Below, piece after piece: positions 25,047-34,853 of a stretch of DNA of 64,000 bases (within the stretch, counting starts at the first letter, position 1; each line of letters begins with the position of its first letter). Below the pieces are notes generated by a model. That model made no database searches. It was not told the origin of the DNA and worked only from the letters and a program-made list of their open reading frames with translations. The position numbers and the translations under genes are program-made. This DNA is from Erysipelotrichaceae bacterium. GTDB taxonomy: Bacteria; Bacillota_I; Bacilli_A; Erysipelotrichales; Erysipelotrichaceae. The DNA lies in the NCBI GenBank assembly GCA_015058955.1, contig SVBJ01000007.1:1-64000 (forward strand), given 5' to 3'.

Positions 25047-27815
25047 ATGATGAGAAAAAGAAAATCTCTGACACTGTTAATGGCAGTAATGATGCTTCTT
25101 ACTCTGATATTGGGTGGCTGTAAGAAGGAGGATGAGGGACCTGATGATGTTCCGATCTCTCTGGAGCCGGCTGGGGATGTCATTTCCCGGTACAGTAAGG
25201 ATGATACCGACTACGCTTCCAAACCATTGGAAGATACTAAGATCGTCCGTCTGCATTACCGCAGAAACGATGATACCGGCAATAACCGTGAGGTTTACCA
25301 GCCTTGGAACGTCTGGGCCTGGGACATGGCCAATGGCGGCAATGGAGCAGCCTATCAGTTTACCGGTTATGATGATTACGGTGTCTATGCCGATCTGAAT
25401 CTTAACGTGATTTCCGAAGGAAAGGGAACTGATCTGGTAGGTTTCATCGTAAGAACCGATAACTGGTCCAAGGACCCGGATGGCGACAGATCGATCGAGG
25501 TAGAACCGCAGAGTAACGGCGGTGTCCAGAATGTCTATGTCCGTACTCAGGAAGCTACGGTATTTGATACTGAAGAGAACGCCTGCAAGTCGATCATCAG
25601 CTATGCCATGTTAAGAAACAGCAATACGATAAGCGCTTATTTCAAGCCAATCAGGGCTGATTTCAAGTCCTACAGACCGCGCTTTGGGATCAAGATCAAC
25701 GGTGAGGAATACAAGGACTTCACCATGGAGGAATTTGACGATTCTCTCAAGATGGCAAATCTGACGCTCAAGCGTGAACTGAACATAAACGATGTGGTAA
25801 CCGTCAGTTACCGCTTTGACAACAGCTGGATTAATGAGGTTGACCTGATGCTGACTAATTATTTTGATACAGAAGAATTTAATGAAAAGTACACATATAC
25901 AGGGGATGACCTGGGTGTTACTTTTGATAATGAAAACAATCCGACCGCCACGACCTTCAAGGTATGGGCACCAACCAGCACGGCCATGGTATTGAATATC
26001 TACGATACCGGTGACTACATGACGGATAAGACTCCTCTCGCTACCTATGATATGAGCATGGGGGAAAAGGGTGTCTACAGCTATACCGTAAATGAAGATC
26101 TTGACGGGAAATACTATACATATACCGTGACCAATTCAAAGGGAACCAATGAAGTAGTTGACCCATATGCCAGAAGTGCCGGCATCAACGGCCGCAGGGG
26201 CATGGTCGTCAATTTCACCAGACTCAACGGATCCATTGACGGCTGGAGCAGTGATGTAAGGCCGTTTGAAGGAAACGCTGTTGATGCTTCGATCTATGAA
26301 ATCCATATCAGAGACATGACCATTTCACCGACCAGCGGTGTTGAGGAAAAGTACCGCGGCAGATTCCTGGGTCTGGCTCAGACAGGAACCACCTATACGG
26401 AAAACGGTGTGACGGTTACGACCGGTCTGGATCACATGAAGGAACTGGGCATTACCCATGTTCAGATCCAGCCGTTCTATGACTACAGTTCAGTGGATGA
26501 AACCAGAGTTTCCTCATTCATGAGTGACGACAATTATAACTGGGGTTATGACCCGCTCAACTACAATGTTCTGGAAGGAAGCTATTCAACTGATCCGTAT
26601 GACGGATATAACAGGATCAGGGAATTCAAGGAAATGGTAATGGCCATGCATAAGGCCGGCCTGTCCATCAACATGGATGTTGTCTACAATCACACCAGCG
26701 CTTCCGAGAACTCCAATTTCAACCTGCTGGTGCCATATTACTACTACCGCACAAAAGCCAACGGAACCTTCTATAACGGCTCAGGATGCGGCAACGAAAT
26801 GGCTTCTGACCGTTTCATGGTCAACAAGTTCTTCCGTGAATCCTGTCAGTTCTGGATCGATGAATATCATCTCTCCGGTTTCCGTTTTGATTTAATGGGT
26901 CTGATCGACAACCAGACAATGATTGACATCTACAATGACTGCAGATACATCTATCCGCAGATCATGATCTATGGCGAACCTTGGACCGGCGGAGCCACCA
27001 AGCTGAAAGCTGGAACCAGTGCTTCCAACCTGAAAGGTCAGACAACTGTTCAGCGGTCACTGGGGCAGGATTTCTTCTGCGGTGACAATGTTCTGGTAGG
27101 TGCGTTCAACGATGTCATCCGCAATGCCGTAAGAGGCGAGAACAACCCGGCCAAGGGTTATGTTCAGGGTGACAACTCCAATACCTCAGTAATAACACTG
27201 GGCATTCAGGGGCAGTTCTCCCGGGATACCATCCAGGGGGCTAACATCAACCCTAACCAGGTACTCAACTATGTAGCCTGCCATGACAACTACACGCTGT
27301 ATGACCAGCTGGTTCAGACAATGAAGCCTGAACGACTGCCAATGGCTTATACTCAGGCTGATTCGATCATATTCCTGGCTGAAGGCGTGCCTTTCATTCA
27401 GGAAGGTGAGGACTTCATGAGAAGCAAGCGCTACAGCGATACCGGCAAATATGAAGGCAACTCCTACAATGTCGGTGACTTCATCAACGTTATGGATTAC
27501 TCTCTGAAAGTTCAGCATAACGACATCTTCAAGAAGACCAGAGAACTGATCCGGTTCCGTAAGAATACTCCTGAATTCCGTCTGGCCAGCCGTGATGAGA
27601 TCAGAAATCAGGTTAAGATCATTACCGCTGCCAACGGCAACATTGAATATGACATCAATGATTACAAGATCATTCATTCAATCATCGGCCACAAGGTCGA
27701 ACTGGATGGCACATACGAAATCGTCTATTCCAATGTCAGAAGCAGCTACGGTACGGTATCAGGTACGGTTTCAGCCGGAACCAATGAATCACTGGTACTG
27801 AAGAAAGTGAATTAA
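25047..27815 (+). CDS. pulA: Lipoprotein type I pullulanase
   Basis: A 922-residue surface lipoprotein, signal peptide ending in LGGC (Cys about residue 27). Residues about 60-180 look like a CBM41-type starch-binding module, with a domain around 185-285 and a CBM48-like module beginning at TTFKVWAPTSTAMVLNIYD (about 300-318). The catalytic GH13 domain carries the type I pullulanase signature YNWGYDP (about 499-505), MDVVYNHT (about 551), GFRFDLMGLID (nucleophile Asp, about 612), YGEPWTGG (acid/base Glu, about 646) and VACHDNYTLYD (about 744). It should debranch alpha-1,6 bonds of pullulan, amylopectin and glycogen. The start has two adjacent ATG codons after AAAGGAGGAGAAG. Confidence 0.94.
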   Translation: MMRKRKSLTLLMAVMMLLTLILGGCKKEDEGPDDVPISLEPAGDVISRYSKDDTDYASKPLEDTKIVRLHYRRNDDTGNNREVYQPWNVWAWDMANGGNGAAYQFTGYDDYGVYADLNLNVISEGKGTDLVGFIVRTDNWSKDPDGDRSIEVEPQSNGGVQNVYVRTQEATVFDTEENACKSIISYAMLRNSNTISAYFKPIRADFKSYRPRFGIKINGEEYKDFTMEEFDDSLKMANLTLKRELNINDVVTVSYRFDNSWINEVDLMLTNYFDTEEFNEKYTYTGDDLGVTFDNENNPTATTFKVWAPTSTAMVLNIYDTGDYMTDKTPLATYDMSMGEKGVYSYTVNEDLDGKYYTYTVTNSKGTNEVVDPYARSAGINGRRGMVVNFTRLNGSIDGWSSDVRPFEGNAVDASIYEIHIRDMTISPTSGVEEKYRGRFLGLAQTGTTYTENGVTVTTGLDHMKELGITHVQIQPFYDYSSVDETRVSSFMSDDNYNWGYDPLNYNVLEGSYSTDPYDGYNRIREFKEMVMAMHKAGLSINMDVVYNHTSASENSNFNLLVPYYYYRTKANGTFYNGSGCGNEMASDRFMVNKFFRESCQFWIDEYHLSGFRFDLMGLIDNQTMIDIYNDCRYIYPQIMIYGEPWTGGATKLKAGTSASNLKGQTTVQRSLGQDFFCGDNVLVGAFNDVIRNAVRGENNPAKGYVQGDNSNTSVITLGIQGQFSRDTIQGANINPNQVLNYVACHDNYTLYDQLVQTMKPERLPMAYTQADSIIFLAEGVPFIQEGEDFMRSKRYSDTGKYEGNSYNVGDFINVMDYSLKVQHNDIFKKTRELIRFRKNTPEFRLASRDEIRNQVKIITAANGNIEYDINDYKIIHSIIGHKVELDGTYEIVYSNVRSSYGTVSGTVSAGTNESLVLKKVN

Positions 27816-27816
27816 C

Positions 27817-28230
27817 ATGCTGAAACATGGGGAGATCTCAACTGAAACTGATAAGGGTCCGTTCCTGTTTACCCTGGCGGCACTGTGTACAAGCGTAATA
27901 CTTGCCGTCGTGATCCTGACTGTTTCCGGCCTGACTGCCGTTAACATTACGATCCGGGCTTTTCTGGGATTAATGGCTCTGGCTTCCGGAAGCGTTCTGT
28001 TTGCGATGCTGACGGATTATGCCTGCGTGCAGGATGGAATACTGACCATGAGCTATCTGTTTAAGAAAAGACAGATCGCGATTAAGGACATCGGATCCGT
28101 CAGATTCAAGGATGATGTATATACTGTCTATGACCGTAAAAAGGGGAAAGCGGGGACCATAAATGCCCTGGCAACCGGCATTGACAGGGTCATCGGCGAA
28201 CTGAACAGAAATCATGTGAATTTCGAGTAA
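27817..28230 (+). CDS. Small membrane protein with PH-like C-terminal domain
   Basis: A 137-residue protein with two predicted membrane helices (about residues 17-40 and 46-68), followed by a soluble tail with VQDGILTMSYLFKKRQIAIKDIGSVRF (about 71-97), in which strands alternate as in bacterial PH (bPH2) domains. I cannot assign a function. It sits at the end of the amylase-pullulanase unit and its ATG follows the pullulanase stop by one base with only a weak ribosome site. It may be a scaffold or envelope factor for the starch complex, but that is only context. Confidence 0.6.
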   Translation: MLKHGEISTETDKGPFLFTLAALCTSVILAVVILTVSGLTAVNITIRAFLGLMALASGSVLFAMLTDYACVQDGILTMSYLFKKRQIAIKDIGSVRFKDDVYTVYDRKKGKAGTINALATGIDRVIGELNRNHVNFE

Positions 28231-28258
28231 TTTATGTCACAATTTCCCGGAATGGGAA

Positions 28259-28283
28259 TATAATAAAAGTATGAAAACGTTTT
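28259..28283 (+). promoter_or_regulatory. Promoter and AACGTT operator of the MsmK-like gene
   Basis: A consensus TATAAT (28259-28264) is followed by ATGAAAACGTTTTAC. The palindrome AAAACGTTTT (28274-28283) lies across the predicted start site, where a bound repressor would block transcription. It is near-identical to the element before the starch-binding lipoprotein. TTCCC and GGGAA half-sites flank the -10 upstream. Confidence 0.65.
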
Positions 28284-28308
28284 ACTAAAATAAGATAGGA
28301 GGAGAAAT

Positions 28309-30192
28309 ATGGCAAATTTAAAGCTTTCCCATATTTACAAGGTCTATGAGAATGGTCACAAGGCAGTCAATGACTTCTGCATTGACATTGCTGACCAGGA
28401 GTTCATTGTCTTCGTAGGTCCTTCCGGATGCGGCAAGTCAACCACTCTGCGTATGATTGCCGGTCTTGAGACCATTACGGCAGGCGACCTGTTTATCGGT
28501 GACACGCTGGTAAACGACATGGAACCAAAGGACCGTGACATCGCAATGGTTTTCCAGAGCTATGCACTGTACCCTCACATGACCGTTTATGAAAATATGG
28601 CGTTTGGTTTAAGAAATCGCAAGATGCCTGAAGAGGAAATCAAAAAACGTGTTCTTAAAGCGGCTAAGATGCTGGATATTGAAGAATATCTGGACCGTCA
28701 GCCGAAGGCAATGTCCGGCGGACAGAGACAGCGTGTTGCCCTGGGACGTGCTCTGGTGCGTGATCCTAAGGTCTTCCTGCTCGACGAACCTCTGTCAAAC
28801 CTGGACGCCAAGCTGCGTGCCGCAATGCGTACTGAAATCACAGCTCTGCATAAAAGCCTGAAAACCACATTCATCTACGTAACTCATGACCAGGTCGAGG
28901 CCATGACCATGGGTACCCGTATCGTTGTAATGAAATTAGGCTATGTCCAGCAGATCGATACCCCAATGAATCTCTACAATGAACCTTATAACAAATTCGT
29001 TGCCGGATTCATCGGTTCACCGCAGATGAACTTCTTTGATGTTACTCTGAAAAGAGAAGGCGATACGGTTACGGTAAGATTCGTCAACGGTGACGAAGTA
29101 AAGCTTCCATACGAAAAAGTATGCAAGATCCACGAAGAATATCTCCGTGGCGACAGGACCGTTACTTTCGGTATCCGTCCTGAGCATGTCTCACTGAATA
29201 AGGAAGGCAACGGACTCAAGCTCATTGTTACCAACGTTGAACGTCTCGGCAATGAGACTATCGTTTACGGCAAACTGGGCGATGCCTTAGGAGAATTCAC
29301 ACTCAAGGACGAAGGAAAGAACATCGTCATCAAGGTCGTCGACAGAGATGACATCAATCCGGATGACATTGTCTATGCAGTACCTAATCCGGAAAAGGTT
29401 CACTTCTTCGATGCCGTAACCGAAATTACATTAATGAACAAGATCCCTCTGTTCAATACCATCCATGCCAAGGTGGCTGGCGACAAGATGGAATTACAGG
29501 GTCACAGCGTTGCTCTGCCGGAAGCTTACAAGAAGGTTATTACCGGTAAGGAAATCACTCTGGAGATCCCGCCATTTGCCATCGTTGAAGGTAAGGACTT
29601 TGAACTGAAGGTATCACGTATTGAAAAAGTCGATGATAAGAACCTTGCCTATCTGGAAAACGGCGACAGCTATCTGTTCGCTCTGGTTTCCGATGAAGTT
29701 AAGGCCGGTGACATCTATCATTTCGCTCTGGCAAATGAAAAGATCAACCTGTATGAAAACGGCAAGGAGATCCTGCCAGCTGTTAATGATGAAGAAACGA
29801 TGCTGGGAACCTTCTCCAAGACAGAAGTCAAGGAAAATGGCGACCGTGTTCTGCACTTCTTCTATAACATTGGTGATTACACAATTGAAACAGCTCCGGA
29901 AAACGGCTATAAGATCAACTCGATCGATGGCAACAACTGTTACAAGTATGACTACAAGTATGCAGTCAACCGTGACAACATCCGCATCGTCGGGGAAGGC
30001 GAACCTGGTCTGGCCGGTGAAGTTGTCGGATATGTCAACTATGGCAACATCCGCTTCGCTCAGGTCAAGGCTGCCGGTGAACAGCTGCTGATCCGCGTTT
30101 CCGATGATTTCAAGGCTGACAAGGTCAGACTGGCCTTTGATGCCAAGGACGTTTCAGTTTACTCAACAAGAATCGACATGAAGCTGTGCTAG
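28309..30192 (+). CDS. msmK: MsmK/UgpC-type sugar ABC transporter ATPase with long C-terminal extension
   Basis: A 627-residue protein, when MsmK/UgpC proteins are usually near 370. Residues about 1-235 are a complete NBD: Walker [11 protein letters not shown] (about 37-46), Q-loop [12 protein letters not shown], signature [11 protein letters not shown] (about 134-144), Walker [17 protein letters not shown], and the switch His in VTHDQ. A TOBE/OB region follows at about 240-370 and ends [10 protein letters not shown]. The extra 250 residues contain two further segments that end with similar strands ([11 protein letters not shown] about 480, and [11 protein letters not shown] at the end), suggesting extra TOBE-like modules. 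It should power MalF-MalG and possibly other sugar permeases. Expressed from its own operator-controlled promoter. Confidence 0.9.
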   Translation: MANLKLSHIYKVYENGHKAVNDFCIDIADQEFIVFVGPSGCGKSTTLRMIAGLETITAGDLFIGDTLVNDMEPKDRDIAMVFQSYALYPHMTVYENMAFGLRNRKMPEEEIKKRVLKAAKMLDIEEYLDRQPKAMSGGQRQRVALGRALVRDPKVFLLDEPLSNLDAKLRAAMRTEITALHKSLKTTFIYVTHDQVEAMTMGTRIVVMKLGYVQQIDTPMNLYNEPYNKFVAGFIGSPQMNFFDVTLKREGDTVTVRFVNGDEVKLPYEKVCKIHEEYLRGDRTVTFGIRPEHVSLNKEGNGLKLIVTNVERLGNETIVYGKLGDALGEFTLKDEGKNIVIKVVDRDDINPDDIVYAVPNPEKVHFFDAVTEITLMNKIPLFNTIHAKVAGDKMELQGHSVALPEAYKKVITGKEITLEIPPFAIVEGKDFELKVSRIEKVDDKNLAYLENGDSYLFALVSDEVKAGDIYHFALANEKINLYENGKEILPAVNDEETMLGTFSKTEVKENGDRVLHFFYNIGDYTIETAPENGYKINSIDGNNCYKYDYKYAVNRDNIRIVGEGEPGLAGEVVGYVNYGNIRFAQVKAAGEQLLIRVSDDFKADKVRLAFDAKDVSVYSTRIDMKLC

Positions 30193-30193
30193 T

Positions 30194-30841
30194 ATGACTG
30201 ACAAAAATGGCAGCCATACTTACCAGCTCCGGCCCAATTCCAAGCCGATATTTCTGAAAAGGCTTATCTGTACTGGATTTGACGTTGTATCACTGTTTCT
30301 GGTGTTCATGGCTCTGACTTACGTCATTACCCGGACACCTCTGGCAGCTGAGTATAACCGTCATGTGGATAGCTACAAGGAAATAGAAAAAACGGTTCTG
30401 GAACAGGTGGGAAACGATCTGGTGAAAGCCAGAGAGAGGTTAAGCACAGATCAGGCGTACAGAGATGAAATGTTCGCCGCCAATCTTCATGGATATCTGC
30501 TGAAAGCCCTGGCCGCAGCAATTGCGGAAGCAGTTCTGTTTCTGATCATACCTCTGAGTGATCCGGCAAGAGGAACGATCGGAAGGAGGCTGACCGGCAT
30601 AGCGCTGTTTGATGAATCACGACAGAGTTATGCCAGATGGTATCAGGTTCTGGGCAGATTCGTATTCATATTCGTATTTGAAAGCATGACCCTGTATCTG
30701 TGGACCGGAATACTGACATTCCTGTTGGTACCGGTGTTAAGACTGATCATGGTTATGCTTAACCGAAAGGACAAGACATTGTGTGATTATCGGACATTCA
30801 CAATGTTAATAGAAAAAACATCGTACAGTTCAATTCATTAA
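30194..30841 (+). CDS. RDD family membrane protein
   Basis: A 215-residue integral membrane protein. The first hydrophobic helix is around residues 25-48, preceded by KRLICTGFDVVSLF (the Arg and Asp of the RDD name), a charged loop lies about 55-95, and DPARGTIGRRLTGIALFDE (about 122-140) carries the second half of the motif, followed by two more helices. Some RDD proteins act in Na+/H+ antiport or osmoprotection, but most are uncharacterised. It sits between the ATPase and MalE genes of the starch operon with a one-base gap, so a role in that locus is possible and unproven. Confidence 0.7.
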   Translation: MTDKNGSHTYQLRPNSKPIFLKRLICTGFDVVSLFLVFMALTYVITRTPLAAEYNRHVDSYKEIEKTVLEQVGNDLVKARERLSTDQAYRDEMFAANLHGYLLKALAAAIAEAVLFLIIPLSDPARGTIGRRLTGIALFDESRQSYARWYQVLGRFVFIFVFESMTLYLWTGILTFLLVPVLRLIMVMLNRKDKTLCDYRTFTMLIEKTSYSSIH

Positions 30842-30859
30842 CTTATGGAGGAGAATAAT

Positions 30860-32296
30860 ATGAAAAAGTTAATAAGTGTGTTACTGGTAGCCTGCATGCT
30901 TCTGACCGGCTGTTCCGGCGGCGGAGACGGCGGTGGAAACAAGCCAAAACCTGAAGACAGCAAGATCGTTGTCTGGGTTGGTGAAGAATCAGCTGAATTC
31001 TACCAGAAAGTATGTGATGAGTATGTAGCTGCTCATCCTGACTTCGGTTACACCGTAACCGTAAAGGGCATGGATACCGGTGCTGTTGCCGGTACCGTTA
31101 CAAACGACCCATCAGCTGCCGCTGACATTTTCACGGTAGCTCATGATAACATCGGCAAGCTGGCTTCAACTCAGTGTGCCAAGCCGTTTGCGGATGAATC
31201 TCTGATCCGGCAGGTCAAGGCTGATAATCCGGCTTCCTTCCAGAATGTCATCTATTCAACATTAAACGGCAAGGAATATCTCTATGGCGTGCCTTACATT
31301 TCACAGGCTCTGTTCATGTACTATAACAAGGCCAAGGTTTCTGACCGGCAGGCTGAAACATTTGAAGGCTTAAGAGATGCTGCCAAGGCAGCAGGCTGCA
31401 AGGCCATTACCGTAACCGGTGATGACGGCTTCAATAACAGCTGGCCTTTACTGGCATCCAGAGTTCCTGATCATAACACAAGCGTTAAAATCTATGCTGG
31501 TGCTGAAGCTGTATCCGGCGGTTCAAAGGGTACTTCAAACTGCCAGGGTGATGATACTGTCGCAATCGTAAGATGGCTGCAGGAATACGCTGCTGATCCT
31601 AACGGATTCAAGTGGGCTTCATCAGACGGCTGGGAAGCAGACCTGAAGAACGGCGGTGCCTTAGCCGTAATCGGCGGTGCATGGCATTACAATTCAGCCA
31701 AGGCTGCCTTATCTGAAACCAACCTGGGTATCGCTCTGATCCCGACCTTCACATTGACTGATGCTGCCTGCGCAGGCTTAAGCGGTGTCAAGGCCGGTGA
31801 TGTATACCGTGGCGGTACATTCGCTGACTGCAAGGTATTCATGCTCAACGCAACATCTTCTGCTGACAAGTATGCTGCCTTACAGACTCTGGTCAAGTAC
31901 ATGTCCAGCAAGGAAGTTCAGAATGAATCATATGTCAACTGCCTCAACGTTCCGGCTTATGTCGGTGCCAGCGACTACATCAAGAGCTGCTTCGATAACG
32001 GCAAGGTAACTGAAAGCCAGTACATGCTGGCCTGCAAGCAGGTTGAAATGGCCGAATGGGGCATCCCTCAGCCATTCCTGACCGGTACTCTGAATACCTA
32101 CTACTATTCAAAGAATGCTCCGGCTGTCTTACGTGCCATCATTGACAAGACTCCATATCCTACTACCGGTGACGTTATCTTATCTGAGACTGAATCACTG
32201 GAAGGCATCAGAAAAGGCTTATACATGATGGAATATCTGTGGATGCATGGACAGAATCCAAAGGAATTCCCGGCAACATTACCGGTACAGGCATAA
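30860..32296 (+). CDS. malE: Maltodextrin-type substrate-binding lipoprotein
   Basis: A 478-residue lipoprotein, lipobox LTGC (Cys about residue 19) and a Gly-rich linker. The mature part is a family 1 extracellular solute-binding fold: IVVWVGEESAEFYQKVCDEY near the start, YGVPYISQALFMYYNKAKV (about 138-156), a repeated GGAWHYNSA (about 269-277) and WMHGQNPKEFP at the end. Together with MalF-MalG this would capture maltodextrins. The ATG at 30860 is chosen because the upstream ATG at 30845 lies within the ribosome site (GGAGGAG). Confidence 0.88.
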   Translation: MKKLISVLLVACMLLTGCSGGGDGGGNKPKPEDSKIVVWVGEESAEFYQKVCDEYVAAHPDFGYTVTVKGMDTGAVAGTVTNDPSAAADIFTVAHDNIGKLASTQCAKPFADESLIRQVKADNPASFQNVIYSTLNGKEYLYGVPYISQALFMYYNKAKVSDRQAETFEGLRDAAKAAGCKAITVTGDDGFNNSWPLLASRVPDHNTSVKIYAGAEAVSGGSKGTSNCQGDDTVAIVRWLQEYAADPNGFKWASSDGWEADLKNGGALAVIGGAWHYNSAKAALSETNLGIALIPTFTLTDAACAGLSGVKAGDVYRGGTFADCKVFMLNATSSADKYAALQTLVKYMSSKEVQNESYVNCLNVPAYVGASDYIKSCFDNGKVTESQYMLACKQVEMAEWGIPQPFLTGTLNTYYYSKNAPAVLRAIIDKTPYPTTGDVILSETESLEGIRKGLYMMEYLWMHGQNPKEFPATLPVQA

Positions 32297-32328
32297 AACG
32301 GATAAACAGTAAACTTAATCTGATTAAT

Positions 32329-32344
32329 TAAGCGAACGTTATTT
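32329..32344 (+). promoter_or_regulatory. Weaker AACGTT operator upstream of malF
   Basis: AGCGAACGTTATT has the same AACGTT core as the two stronger sites at 21894 and 28274 but an imperfect palindrome. It lies between malE and malF, 14 bp before the start codon and overlapping the ribosome-binding zone. It may be a chance match. Confidence 0.35.
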
Positions 32345-32357
32345 ATGGAGGGATAAT

Positions 32358-33812
32358 ATGACAACTACATTAAATAAAGTTCCGAAAAAAAAGAATATAG
32401 ATCTGCTGGAACCACTGAAGGAGAGAATTTCCAACTTCAGGAAACGCTTCGAGGACGGTTCCATCGGAACTAAGCTTTCCCACTTTATTTTCGGTGCAGG
32501 AAACTTTTATCATAAACAGTACGTCAAGGGTGCAATATTCCTGTTATTGCAGATTGCGATTATCCGGTTCATGGTATTCTGTCCGTCAATCAACGACACG
32601 CCATATGGCTGGAAAGCTCTGTACAACCTGTCACTGACTCATCTTTCAGAAGGCGGAGACTTTGACCCGGTAACGGGTGCCTTCACAATCGGTTCTGACT
32701 GCAAGCTGATCATTCTGTTCGGCTTTGTCACCATCGCCGTTATCATCATGTACTTCATGATCTGGGAAATGAACATTGCTTCATCATTCAAGGCAGACAT
32801 GGACGAGAAGATCGGCAAGAAACCGACAAGCTTCCGTGATGACTTAAGAGAACTGCTTGACAGCCGTTTCCACATCACCATGCTGACACCAACCTGCATT
32901 GCAGCTCTGGTATTCACCATTCTGCCGACCATCTTCATGATCGCCCTGGCCTTTACCACATATAACAGCCAGGACATGAATGATATCGGTACCAACCTGT
33001 TCCACTGGAACGGGATCCAGAACTTCAGAGCTGTCTTCACCGGGGAAGGTTCACTGGGCGTTGAAATCAAGAACAGATTCCTGCCGGTATTGGGCTGGAC
33101 ATTCATCTGGGCTATATTCGCAACATTGACCTGCTACTTCGGAGGCATCATACTCGCCCTGCTTATCAACAAGAAGGGACTGAAGGGGAAGAAGTTCTTC
33201 CGTACTGTCTTCATCTTCACGATTGCCGTGCCGCAGTTTATTTCTCTGCTGGCTGTCCGTAACCTGTTAGGTGAATACGGACCAATCAACAGCATGCTGG
33301 TAAATCTGGGCTGGATCGCCAAGCCAATCGGCTTCTTAGGCTTACATCCAAGTGACAGTGAAAAAATCGCCAAGATCATGGTCATCATTGTCAACATGTG
33401 GGTCGGTGTTCCATACACCATGTTAATGACATCAGGCATTCTGATGAACATTCCGGCTGACCTTTACGAGGCAGCCAGAGTTGACGGCGCTTCTACCGTT
33501 AAGATGTTCACTAAGATTACGCTGCCTTATGTCATCTTCGTTACCACACCGTATCTGATCTCCAGCTTTGTCGGTAATATCAACTCATTCAATACGATCT
33601 TCTTACTGACAGGAGGCGGTCCTGCCTATACCGGCTATCAGGCCGGCGGTACCGACCTGCTGGTTACCTGGCTGTACAAGGTCACCATTGACCAGGGTTC
33701 ATATAACACCGGTGCCGTAATCGGTATCTTCACATTCCTGATCACCGCTACGATCACGCTGGTTACCTACAGACGTTCTAAGGCATACAATGAGGAGGAT
33801 ACTTTCCAATGA
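32358..33812 (+). CDS. malF: Maltodextrin ABC transporter permease MalF
   Basis: A 484-residue inner-membrane permease. An N-terminal cytoplasmic and membrane extension (about residues 1-175, with one helix near 55-75 and another near 120-140) precedes the core permease domain, as is common in Gram-positive MalF/MalC. The coupling EAA loop is EAARVDGASTVKMFTKITLPY (about 371-391). The last helix ends around 475. It overlaps malG by 4 bases. With MalE and MalG it forms the importer. The ATG follows ATGGAGGGATAAT. Confidence 0.92.
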   Translation: MTTTLNKVPKKKNIDLLEPLKERISNFRKRFEDGSIGTKLSHFIFGAGNFYHKQYVKGAIFLLLQIAIIRFMVFCPSINDTPYGWKALYNLSLTHLSEGGDFDPVTGAFTIGSDCKLIILFGFVTIAVIIMYFMIWEMNIASSFKADMDEKIGKKPTSFRDDLRELLDSRFHITMLTPTCIAALVFTILPTIFMIALAFTTYNSQDMNDIGTNLFHWNGIQNFRAVFTGEGSLGVEIKNRFLPVLGWTFIWAIFATLTCYFGGIILALLINKKGLKGKKFFRTVFIFTIAVPQFISLLAVRNLLGEYGPINSMLVNLGWIAKPIGFLGLHPSDSEKIAKIMVIIVNMWVGVPYTMLMTSGILMNIPADLYEAARVDGASTVKMFTKITLPYVIFVTTPYLISSFVGNINSFNTIFLLTGGGPAYTGYQAGGTDLLVTWLYKVTIDQGSYNTGAVIGIFTFLITATITLVTYRRSKAYNEEDTFQ

Positions 33813-34741
33813 GTGAAATGGTTGTTAAGAAAACTAGAAGCCGGTCCAGAGCCCGGAAGACCTCTCTGGGTATCACCTATGTTCTGCTGATCGTGTTAGG
33901 CATAATCTGGCTGGTTCCGCTGATCTGGATCGTACTTTCCGCCTTCAGATGTGAATATCAGCCGGACGGAACCTTCATCGGTACCGTTACCAGCAACTTC
34001 TTCCCGAAGGCCTACGGTCTGAAGAACTTCCAGGATCTGTTTACGGCTACCTACTACGGTGTGCCTAAGGCTTTCCCTAGATGGATGCTCAATACTCTGA
34101 TTATTGCCATCATCGACTGCGTCATTTCAACATTCCTGGTACTCTCGGTAGCCTACTGCATGTCCAAGCTGAAATTCAAGATGCGTAAACCGTTCATGAA
34201 CATTTCAATGATCATCGGTCTGTTCCCGGGGTTCATGTCAATGATCGCCATTTACTTCTTGTTGAAGTCAATCGGTCTGACCGGTAACCCGAACCATCCT
34301 GGCTATTCCGTAATCGGTCTGGTACTGGCTTACAGTGCCGGTGCCGGTCTGGGTTTCCAGGTTGCCAAGGGCTTCTTCGATGTCATTCCAAATGCTCTGG
34401 TTGAATCAGCCAAGCTGGACGGCTGTACAAACTTCAAAATCTTCATGAAGATAATACTGCCGTTAGCCAAGCCGATCATCATTTATCAGGCTTTAATGAG
34501 CTTTACCGGACCATGGATGGACTTCATCTTTGCCAAGGTAATCATCGGTGCTGATAACGCTGCTTACTGGACGGTATCAGTCGGACTGTATTCACTGCTG
34601 TTCGGTACTCACCCGGACACCAACCTGTTTACGCAGTTCGCCGCCGGATGTGTCATTGTCGCGGTTCCTATCGTTACACTGTTCATGTTCCTGCAGCAGT
34701 ACTATGTAGAAGGTGTTACGGCCGGCGCTGTCAAGGGCTAA
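33809..34741 (+). CDS. malG: Maltodextrin ABC transporter permease MalG
   Basis: A 310-residue permease with six predicted membrane helices and the EAA coupling loop ESAKLDGCTNFKIFMKIILPLAKP (about residues 197-220), partner of MalF. SMIAIYFLLKSIGLTGN and the final YVEGVTAGAVKG are usual landmarks of the family. Ends the locus at a strong terminator. Confidence 0.92.
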   Translation: MSEMVVKKTRSRSRARKTSLGITYVLLIVLGIIWLVPLIWIVLSAFRCEYQPDGTFIGTVTSNFFPKAYGLKNFQDLFTATYYGVPKAFPRWMLNTLIIAIIDCVISTFLVLSVAYCMSKLKFKMRKPFMNISMIIGLFPGFMSMIAIYFLLKSIGLTGNPNHPGYSVIGLVLAYSAGAGLGFQVAKGFFDVIPNALVESAKLDGCTNFKIFMKIILPLAKPIIIYQALMSFTGPWMDFIFAKVIIGADNAAYWTVSVGLYSLLFGTHPDTNLFTQFAAGCVIVAVPIVTLFMFLQQYYVEGVTAGAVKG

Positions 34742-34748
34742 ACAATTC

Positions 34749-34775
34749 AAAAGCATCTGCCTGGCAGATGCTTTT
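34749..34775 (+). terminator. Intrinsic terminator of the starch/maltodextrin locus
   Basis: AAAAGCATCTGC (34749-34760), 3-base loop, GCAGATGCTTTT (34764-34775). Confidence 0.85.
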
Positions 34776-34853
34776 AGTATGCCCTGAAGTAACATCTTTG
34801 AAAAGAAGGGGAAAAAATGCGAAAATAGAATCGTGGGAAAGGACATTTTTACA

